Below are positions 24,085 to 29,788 of a stretch of 29,788 nucleotides of DNA, one piece after another (position 1 is the first letter of the stretch; every line of letters begins with the position of its first letter). The DNA comes from an uncultured Prevotella sp. (GTDB lineage: Bacteria > Bacteroidota > Bacteroidia > Bacteroidales > Bacteroidaceae): NCBI GenBank assembly GCA_900543975.1, contig UQTI01000038.1:1-29788 (forward strand). Direction: 5' to 3'. A program made the translations under genes and the position numbers. The notes beneath the pieces were generated by a model, which was not told where the DNA came from, did not search any database, and saw nothing but the letters and a program-made list of their open reading frames with translations.

Positions 24085-25158
24085 TTAAAGCAGACCTCTT
24101 TTCTGCATGTCCTTAAGTGCGTTTACGAGAGTGGTGTTGTCGTCAGGTGACAGAGCGCCAAGATGTCCTACTCGGAACACCTTGTCTGCCATGTCGCCGC
24201 CGTTGGGACATACCCAGATGCCGTATTCGTCTTTCAGACAAAGGAAGATGTCGTAGGCAGAGACATTGTGGGGATGGAGCGGGGTGACAGCGTTGCTCAG
24301 CGATTCTGACACGATGTCGAAGGGCATGCCCTCAATTTTGTGGCGGAAGTCGGCGGCGAGCATGGCCATGCGTCTGTTCTCGCTCTCTACGCCACCAGTG
24401 GCGTCAATCTCTTTCAGGCGGGCGTTGATCTGACGCAAGATGCCTACTGCCGGTGTGAACGGTGTCTGTCCGCGTTCGCCGTTCTTAAGCGCATCTTTAA
24501 GGTTAAAGTACATAGACTTTACCTCGCGGTTGTTCACACGCTCCACGGCCTTGGGGGCAAGCACAATGATGGAGATGCCAGGAGGACAGGCTAACGCTTT
24601 CTGTGAGCCTGTAATCATGACATCCACTCCAAGGGCTTCCATATCGAATGGGTCAGCGAGGAACGAGCTGATGCTGTCAACCACAAGGAAGATGTTGTTG
24701 CGGTGGCAGAACTGGCTTATGAGCTGTATGTCGTAAAGCACACCTGTGGATGTCTCGTCGAGGTTGACAAGCAGGCCTGTGTAGTATTGTCCTTCATAAG
24801 GGGCGAGGTGTTCAGCGGTGAGCTTGTGTCCCATCTCCAACTTTATCTCTGTGTGGGGGATGGCATGGATCTCGCACAACTGTACGAAGCGATGGCCAAA
24901 GCTACCGCCGTTAATAACCAGAACTTTGTCCTCAGGCGTAAACACGTTCATGACGGTGGCTTCCATGGAAGCTGTTCCTGAGCCGGTGATGAAAGCCACT
25001 CTCGATTGTGCGGGGGCTTTGGTGAACTTAAGCATCAGGTCCTCGTTTTCCTTCATTGTGGCGGAAAACTCGGCTGTTCTGAAATAAGGAACCTGTTCTG
25101 CGCCGATGGCTCTTACTGCCTCGCTTGACATGACGGGGCCTACTGTGAAATTAAGCAT
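24085..25158 (-). CDS. Class V aminotransferase (PhnW/alanine-glyoxylate type)
   Basis: A 357-aa cytoplasmic PLP enzyme of the class V aminotransferase group. The PLP lysine is K187 (ITGSQKALA), the PLP-pairing Asp is D161 (VVDSISSF), and the N-terminal NFTVGPVMSSEAVRA and ITGSGTASMEA are typical of 2-aminoethylphosphonate, serine-pyruvate and alanine-glyoxylate aminotransferases. Family length is about 355-370 aa, so it is complete. In this cluster it probably makes the amino group of a surface substituent, for example aminoethylphosphonate or an amino-polyol phosphate. No PEP mutase is present, so a phosphonate product is not supported by the window alone. It lies 112 nt before the fusion gene; a short GC-rich hairpin (24054-24083) overlaps its stop codon. 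Confidence 0.85.
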   Translation of the reverse strand: MLNFTVGPVMSSEAVRAIGAEQVPYFRTAEFSATMKENEDLMLKFTKAPAQSRVAFITGSGTASMEATVMNVFTPEDKVLVINGGSFGHRFVQLCEIHAIPHTEIKLEMGHKLTAEHLAPYEGQYYTGLLVNLDETSTGVLYDIQLISQFCHRNNIFLVVDSISSFLADPFDMEALGVDVMITGSQKALACPPGISIIVLAPKAVERVNNREVKSMYFNLKDALKNGERGQTPFTPAVGILRQINARLKEIDATGGVESENRRMAMLAADFRHKIEGMPFDIVSESLSNAVTPLHPHNVSAYDIFLCLKDEYGIWVCPNGGDMADKVFRVGHLGALSPDDNTTLVNALKDMQKRGLL

Positions 25159-25305
25159 ATCCTTGTTGTTTTGTCTTTTAAACGATGGGGCGTCGTTTTT
25201 CTTGCATGATTTTTATTTTCTTTAGGCTTAGTGGTGCCTTTTCAAGCTGTTTTAAGCTTGTTTTGTCTTCTGTTCTCTGTGTTTTGGCTTTCCTTGCCAA
25301 GCATA

Positions 25306-26370
25306 TTAGCCTCTTTTTATCCTACCGAACGTTTTTATGCTCGTGTATTTTCTCCAGAGGTTGAGCTTGCGCTTCTGTGGTACGCCGTGACGGCTAATGT
25401 AATCGGCAGCGGCATTAAGCATGCGCTCGCACACATGACCGTCGAGGTAGGGGTCATAGTTGTTGACAATCCATTGGCGGAGGGATATGGCCGCAGGGTC
25501 GGTGAGTGCGTGGTCATAGGCTTCAAGAAGCGTGTCGGGGGAATTGATGTTCTCCCAATAGATGGCTTTAGACAGGGTGTTGACGGTTATGACAGGACGC
25601 GAGAGCAAGAGAAACTCGTAGACCGTTGATGAGGTGTCGCTGATGAGCACATCGCTCATGAGTTGGTATTTTGTCACGTTTTCGCCCTTGTCGATGAACA
25701 TTATGTCGGAGCATCCGTCGGCCCATGCCTTATATTCGTCGGCCCACTCTTGACGGGTGAGCGGGTGAAATTTCATTATTATCAATGCTTCGCGTTCTTT
25801 GGCCAAGCGCTCAAGTTGCTCCTTCATGCCGGGAAGGGGAAGCGATGTGAGTTTTGGCGAGAAGGTGGGGGCGTAGAGGATGATGCTCTTCTTGCCGCTC
25901 TTCTTAAGCAGTTCCTGTTTCTCTGCATCATAGCGATGCAGGTTCTGTTTTATCCAGTCTTGCTTGGGCCATCCTGTTTCTACCACCTCAAAGTCGCCAT
26001 ATTGGGCGGCAAGTGCCTTGAAATGTGAGGTGAAGTAGGGGCCTTGCGTAAAGTAGGTGTCGAAATAGCGACGTATAATCCAATGGTCTTTCTTCTCGGC
26101 AGCATAGCCGTGGAACACCTGTATCTTAACGCCCGGCAGATAGTAGGGCACGATGTTGCCTGGCACGAAGATGGCTTCGGGACCAAAGTCGTACACCTCT
26201 TGCATGGAGTTGGTCCATCTCACGCTGTCAGCGTAAGCAAAGCTGTCTATCTTCTTGCGGTGAATGTACCACAGCACCTCGTGCGGCAGTTTGTTTGCCG
26301 TGACATGCTCTTGAATGGGGTTGAGAATGTCGATGGCGTATTTGTTCTCGCAGAAAAGAACTATTTTCAT
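25306..26370 (-). CDS. CDP-glycerol glycerophosphotransferase-like enzyme (TagB/TagF family)
   Basis: A 354-aa protein related to wall teichoic acid TagB/TagF enzymes, which transfer phosphoglycerol from CDP-glycerol to a membrane-bound acceptor. The second half holds the family hallmarks: ILYAPTFSPKL (about 169-179), IMKFHPLTRQEW with its catalytic His, ISDTSSTVYEFLLLSRPVITVN (the S/T-rich donor site) and DGHVCERML. The N-terminal half has the related VFHGYAAEKK motif (HG). It has no membrane helix and should be a peripheral inner membrane enzyme. In a Gram-negative it would decorate LPS or capsule. Neighbours supply a likely CDP-polyol (the fusion protein) and a second CDP-dependent transferase (LicD). 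The substrate is inferred from family only. Confidence 0.85.
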   Translation of the reverse strand: MKIVLFCENKYAIDILNPIQEHVTANKLPHEVLWYIHRKKIDSFAYADSVRWTNSMQEVYDFGPEAIFVPGNIVPYYLPGVKIQVFHGYAAEKKDHWIIRRYFDTYFTQGPYFTSHFKALAAQYGDFEVVETGWPKQDWIKQNLHRYDAEKQELLKKSGKKSIILYAPTFSPKLTSLPLPGMKEQLERLAKEREALIIMKFHPLTRQEWADEYKAWADGCSDIMFIDKGENVTKYQLMSDVLISDTSSTVYEFLLLSRPVITVNTLSKAIYWENINSPDTLLEAYDHALTDPAAISLRQWIVNNYDPYLDGHVCERMLNAAADYISRHGVPQKRKLNLWRKYTSIKTFGRIKRG

Positions 26371-26458
26371 GTCTTATATATAAATAAGGTGTATTTTTTT
26401 TCTTAAATGCCAATTGCTTTTACAAAAAGCTGATCTCTTTTGTCAAGAGTTTTTGTTT

Positions 26459-27217
26459 TTACAATTCAAGCTTAAACTTTATTTGATGTTTGTGCCCGTA
26501 GCGTTTCCAAAACTTTGCGCGTTTGTACATTACATAACTTACAGCTTCCTCCACATCATATCCGCGTTCTTTGGCATATTCGGTTGCGATGATGCGAATG
26601 AAATCTTTAGGTCCCCATAATCGGCAGATGCTCGTCAGACCTGTTGATCTGCTCACAGGACCGAAAGCCATGCGGTTGATGTCGACAAGCATGAAATGGA
26701 ACCCTTCGGCATCGCGCTTCCACAGGATGTTGCCGGGCGTAAAATCTTTGTGAAGCACCTCACGCTTATGCAATGTGGCAGCAAGATGGCCTACGGCAAC
26801 ACCAAGCTCCTCATATTGTCCTTTCTTTGCATCGCCCATCTCATAGAGCTCATGTGGATAGTCGACTTGTATGGTTATGAGAAAAGAGAAACCCAACAGT
26901 CCGATGGCGTTGCGCTCCTCAACAAGGGCTATCACGTCGGGGGTGCCGATGCCGCGCTCACGCAAAAGGTTGGCATATTCCATGGCACGTTGTCCTTTCG
27001 GCTTGCGCAAACCAGTGGAATAGACCAGCAGGTTCGCCCAATGAGGACGGCGAAAGCGTTTGACATTGAGGACCATGCCATCGGGTGCAATGAACGTTTT
27101 TATGAGGTTATGGCCACGGTATATGACCGTTCCTCCTTGTTCAAACTCCTGTGGCATGCTCTCGGCAAAAGCCTTGTAGCGTGCATAGCGCGGATTTATC
27201 GTTGTCTTTATTTTCAT
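26459..27217 (-). CDS. Lipopolysaccharide kinase, InaA/WaaP family
   Basis: A 252-aa cytoplasmic kinase-fold protein of the InaA/Kdo-heptose kinase group, which phosphorylates the inner core of LPS. The likely ATP-binding Lys is K53 (LNVKRFRRP), the catalytic loop is HKDFTPGNIL with D158 and N163, and D179-x-N181 (LVDINRM) takes the place of the DFG motif. LVYSTGLRKPKGQRAMEYANLL is typical of the family. It lies 140 nt after the acyltransferase gene and 88 nt before the glycerophosphotransferase gene, so it is part of the LPS cluster. It is not a plausible partner of the FHA/PP2C genes, because its family acts on sugars. Confidence 0.87.
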   Translation of the reverse strand: MKIKTTINPRYARYKAFAESMPQEFEQGGTVIYRGHNLIKTFIAPDGMVLNVKRFRRPHWANLLVYSTGLRKPKGQRAMEYANLLRERGIGTPDVIALVEERNAIGLLGFSFLITIQVDYPHELYEMGDAKKGQYEELGVAVGHLAATLHKREVLHKDFTPGNILWKRDAEGFHFMLVDINRMAFGPVSRSTGLTSICRLWGPKDFIRIIATEYAKERGYDVEEAVSYVMYKRAKFWKRYGHKHQIKFKLEL

Positions 27218-27323
27218 CTGCTGTTCGTCTCTTTTGCCGTCTCGCTTTTTGTTTTTATTTTAGACTTGTGGGCTTTCACCCTTTTTGTTTTTTTTCTCCT
27301 TAGCTCTTTCTCTTTCTTTTTTG

Positions 27324-27362
27324 TTTTACCTTTTTACCTTTTTACTTTTTTACTTTTTTACC
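27324..27362. repeat. Tandem TTTTTAC(C) simple repeat at the acyltransferase 3' end
   Basis: Five 7-9 bp units of the form T4-6-AC(C) run from 27324 to 27362 and include the TAA stop of the acyltransferase gene (27358-27360). On the transcript it reads GGTAAAAAAG-type units. The unit count could vary by slippage, but only the last codon and the stop are within it. Confidence 0.75.
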
Positions 27363-28284
27363 TTTCCTTCTCCACGACCTTTCCATTTACAACAGCAAAA
27401 CGACGGTCAAACTCTTCCTTTGTCCGCTTCCATCGGTTGTGGCTCCAGAGATAGTAGGCTGGTTCTCGGCGTATGGTCTCTTCAAGCATTAAGAAGAAAC
27501 GGCGTGTTATGTCGTCGTCAGGCAGGTCATTGGGCGTGCGCGTTATGAGTTTGTAGGTGGCGGTGTAATAGCCGCGCTTCGGCCGGCTCATCTCTACATA
27601 GAACACGGCGTTGTTCATCTTTCGCATTATGCGTTCGCCGCCTGTGAACACAGGGGTGTTCTCGTGGTTGAGAAACGGTAGCCACAGATGGATGTTTGTC
27701 CACTTTGGCCCTTGGTCGCTGATATAGCCGCAGATGTTGCGCACACCTTCCTTCTTGCGACCTATAACATAACGTAAAATGTCTTTCTTCGGGATTACCC
27801 GACTGTGCTTCTCGTGAGAACGCAATTGGCGGAACAGATAATCGAACGTCTTGTTGCGAAGGGGGTGATATATGAGACCTGTCTCACGTCCAAGTGGCAG
27901 ATTCATGCCAACACACGACAGCCACTCCCAGTTGCAATAGTGGCCTAAGATGGCAGCCACATCCTGACCTTCCTTGAAGCATTGTTCAACCTCTTCGCTG
28001 TTTATTATGGTGAAACGGCGACGCAGTTCCTTTTCGCTGATGCTAAGAAGCTTTATGGCTTCAAGGAAATAGTCGCAGAACCATCTATAGAACTTGCGCT
28101 CTATGGCACCGATCTCTTCAGGGCTCTTTTCGGGAAAAGAGGTGACAAGGTTTCTGTGCACCACTCCTCTTCTGTACCTTATAATATAGAAGAGGAACAC
28201 ATATCCGATATCTGCCATGCCGTATAAGATGCGGAATGGCAGCAGGGACAGAGCATAAAAAAGAAAGTACACTATTCGGGTCAT
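27358..28284 (-). CDS. Lipid A biosynthesis acyltransferase (LpxL/HtrB family)
   Basis: A 308-aa inner membrane enzyme of the late lipid A acyltransferase family, which adds a secondary acyl chain to the lipid A precursor. A hydrophobic N-terminal region covers residues 4-35. The catalytic HX4E is H115-E120 (GHYCNWEW). FTGGERIMRKMNNAVFYVEM is a typical substrate-pocket stretch, and the C-terminal PAYYLWSHNRWKRTKEEF (WxHxRWK) is diagnostic. The start at 28284 (MTRIVYFLFYALSLLPF) fits the family; an upstream in-frame extension of 33 codons runs back into the promoter. It is the first gene of the minus-strand cluster and ends within a simple repeat. Confidence 0.9.
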   Translation of the reverse strand: MTRIVYFLFYALSLLPFRILYGMADIGYVFLFYIIRYRRGVVHRNLVTSFPEKSPEEIGAIERKFYRWFCDYFLEAIKLLSISEKELRRRFTIINSEEVEQCFKEGQDVAAILGHYCNWEWLSCVGMNLPLGRETGLIYHPLRNKTFDYLFRQLRSHEKHSRVIPKKDILRYVIGRKKEGVRNICGYISDQGPKWTNIHLWLPFLNHENTPVFTGGERIMRKMNNAVFYVEMSRPKRGYYTATYKLITRTPNDLPDDDITRRFFLMLEETIRREPAYYLWSHNRWKRTKEEFDRRFAVVNGKVVEKER

Positions 28285-28372
28285 CGCTGTTCCGTTTTTT
28301 ATTGTTTGAAATATTTTTGTCTTGTTGTCGCGCCTGTCGGCCTTTATGCTGCAAGCAAAGCGCAATTGTATG

Positions 28373-28380
28373 CAAAGATA
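28373..28380 (-). promoter_or_regulatory. -7 element for the lipid A / surface-glycan gene cluster
   Basis: TATCTTTG on the minus strand, 88 nt before ATG 28284. No TTG at 20 nt. No other TAnnTTTG was found in the gaps down to licD, so it probably drives all six genes. Confidence 0.55.
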
Positions 28381-28721
28381 CAAATATTTACTGAAACGGC
28401 TCGTCTGATGTTACGAAAATGTTATAACTTCATGGAAACGCGGTCTTTTTGATGAAAAATAGGGCTTTTGAAAGCTTAACCTTTTTATAAGATTCATATA
28501 TGCGATTAATTTTGAACACCTACTCATGATTTTTTTTGTTGATAACTCTTTTTTTTGTTTTTAGTTTGTTACCCTTCGCCACTTTCTCTTTTATTGTTCT
28601 TTTTAATAACTTGCTGTTTGGAATAATTTGCCGTAATGTTAACGATAGTTATTTTTTATTAATTTCCGAGTTTGCGGCATTTTTGTTTCTTCGTTTTTTA
28701 GGTTGTTTAAGAAAATGTTCG
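28381..28721. other. AT-rich intergenic stretch upstream of rpsL
   Basis: No gene is visible between the divergent acyltransferase and rpsL. A lone TAATTTTG at 28507-28514 fits the -7 consensus but has no TTG partner and no ORF behind it. The rest is T-rich sequence with nothing recognisable. Confidence 0.5.
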
Positions 28722-28729
28722 TACCTTTG
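28703..28729 (+). promoter_or_regulatory. Promoter of the str operon (rpsL-rpsG)
   Basis: TACCTTTG (28722-28729) with TTG at 28703-28705, a 16-nt spacer that is shorter than the 20 nt seen at other promoters here. It gives an AT-rich leader of about 80 nt before the rpsL ATG at 28813. Confidence 0.6.
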
Positions 28730-28812
28730 CAGCCCGAAACGGGTTAGTATATTCGTTTCTTTCTTGGGAAGAAAAATAAATAATAAAATATATAAATTTA
28801 AAAATTACAATT

Positions 28813-29196
28813 ATGCCTACTATTTCACAGTTAGTAAGAAAAGGCAGAAAGGTGCTCGTAGACAAGAGCAAGTCACCGGCTTTGGATTCATGTCCTCAGC
28901 GTCGTGGTGTTTGCGTTCGTGTTTACACAACCACACCTAAGAAGCCTAATTCGGCAATGCGTAAAGTTGCCCGTGTGCGTCTGACAAACCAGAAGGAGGT
29001 TAACTCCTACATCCCCGGAGAGGGACACAACTTGCAGGAGCACTCAATCGTTCTCGTTCGTGGTGGTCGTGTAAAGGACCTTCCTGGTGTTCGCTACCAT
29101 ATCGTTCGCGGAACTCTTGATACCGCAGGTGTTGCAAACCGCACACAGCGCCGCTCTAAGTACGGTGCAAAGCGTCCGAAGGCAGCTAAGAAGTAA
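28813..29196 (+). CDS. rpsL: 30S ribosomal protein S12
   Basis: A complete 127-aa ribosomal protein S12, part of the decoding centre of the small subunit. The sequence is canonical: MPTISQLVRKGR, TTTPKKPNSAMRKVARVRLTN (ending near residue 59), PGEGHNLQEHS and RGGRVKDLPGVRYHIVRG. Lysines at positions 43/44 and 88, where streptomycin-resistance changes arise, are wild type, and D89 of the KDLPG motif is present. Translation starts at 28813 after an AT-rich leader. It is the first gene of the str operon, 153 nt before rpsG, in the usual order (rpsL, rpsG, then normally fusA). Confidence 0.98.
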   Translation: MPTISQLVRKGRKVLVDKSKSPALDSCPQRRGVCVRVYTTTPKKPNSAMRKVARVRLTNQKEVNSYIPGEGHNLQEHSIVLVRGGRVKDLPGVRYHIVRGTLDTAGVANRTQRRSKYGAKRPKAAKK

Positions 29197-29349
29197 TAAT
29201 CGGAGAAGATTAATACTAGGACGACAAACAAAGATTTATTTTTAACAAGTTTTGCTGGAAGCGATAAACAGGTTGAGTAAATGTCCAGGTGTGGATGTTG
29301 AAGAACAGTAAATTACAGCCCCAGTGAGAATGATTTTTTTTATTTTAAA

Positions 29350-29788
29350 ATGAGAAAAGCAAAACCAAAGAAGCGCGTGATTCTTCCCGATCCCGTCTTC
29401 AACGACCAGAAGGTCTCTAAGTTTGTAAACCACTTGATGTATGACGGCAAGAAAAATGCTTCATACGAAATCTTCTACAAGGCCCTTGATACCGTAAAGG
29501 AGAAGATGGCCAAGGAAGAGAAGCCCGCTCTCGAAATTTGGAAGCAGGCCCTCGACAATATTACTCCTCAGGTGGAGGTAAAGAGCCGCCGTATTGGTGG
29601 TGCTACCTTCCAGGTTCCTACCGAAATCCGCCCCGAGCGCAAGGAGAGCATCTCTATGAAGAACCTTATCGCTTTCGCACGCAAGCGTGGCGGTAAGAGC
29701 ATGGCTGACAAGCTTGCTGCTGAGATTATGGATGCTTACAACAACCAGGGTGGTGCTTACAAGCGTAAGGAAGATATGCACCGCATGG
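29350..29788 (+). CDS. rpsG: 30S ribosomal protein S7 (3' end outside the window)
   Basis: The first 146 codons of ribosomal protein S7, which binds the 3' major domain of 16S rRNA and begins assembly of the 30S head. Signatures are MRKAKPKKRVILPDPVFND, FVNHLMYDGKK, TPQVEVKSRRIGGATFQVP, RPERKESISMKNL, ARKRGGKSMADKLAAE and KRKEDMHRM. The family is about 155-158 aa, so roughly ten residues are missing at the end. The frame is open to the last base. It starts after a T/A-rich gap of 153 nt with no terminator, and is co-transcribed with rpsL. In E. coli the S7 protein represses this operon at the rpsL-rpsG gap; that is not visible here. Confidence 0.97.
   Translation, partial: MRKAKPKKRVILPDPVFNDQKVSKFVNHLMYDGKKNASYEIFYKALDTVKEKMAKEEKPALEIWKQALDNITPQVEVKSRRIGGATFQVPTEIRPERKESISMKNLIAFARKRGGKSMADKLAAEIMDAYNNQGGAYKRKEDMHRM

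Noticed and set aside
26459..27217. InaA-type kinase as the missing Ser/Thr kinase of the FHA/PP2C set
   Set aside because: Its motifs are those of LPS core kinases, it is on the other strand in a surface-glycan cluster, and a double terminator separates the two units.

Overview
The window is a stretch of chromosome from a member of the Bacteroidota, most likely a Prevotella-type species. The evidence is the repeated promoter signature TAnnTTTG, usually with a TTG exactly 20 nt upstream, the absence of Shine-Dalgarno sequences, the RecA, S12 and S7 sequences, the carboxynorspermidine-type polyamine enzyme and the TonB-dependent outer membrane receptor. No tRNA, rRNA, CRISPR array or insertion sequence was found.

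Layout. Positions 1-3050 hold a TonB-dependent receptor gene broken by one in-frame TGA, preceded by a membrane-anchored winged-helix regulator. Positions 3079-7454 hold an AAA-ATPase/PD-(D/E)XK protein behind a duplicated promoter, an aldo/keto reductase and a MATE exporter. Positions 7455-13263 hold a secreted M13 metallopeptidase, an unrecognised 200-aa protein, carboxynorspermidine synthase and recA. Positions 13409-16453 hold an Rpn-type nuclease and, divergently, an outer membrane beta-barrel protein with an N-terminal helix-hairpin-helix domain.

Positions 16612-21484 carry the most interesting unit, a five-gene set behind one promoter: a small EF-hand protein, a membrane protein with four TxxD motifs in its cytoplasmic tail plus an outer EF-hand, a secreted caspase-like peptidase with its own EF-hand-like loop, a zinc-ribbon/FHA protein, and a membrane PP2C phosphatase. 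This looks like a phosphothreonine circuit (substrate, reader, eraser) joined to calcium binding and a caspase outside the cytoplasm. No Ser/Thr kinase writer is present. The parts are recognisable; I do not know this combination as a described system.

Positions 21571-28284 (all minus strand) form a surface-glycan cluster: a late lipid A acyltransferase, an InaA/WaaP-type kinase, a CDP-glycerol glycerophosphotransferase-like enzyme, a class V aminotransferase, a cytidylyltransferase fused to an oxidoreductase, and LicD. Together they suggest a CDP-activated polyol or amino-polyol phosphate placed on LPS. The window ends with rpsL and the start of rpsG, the head of the str ribosomal operon.
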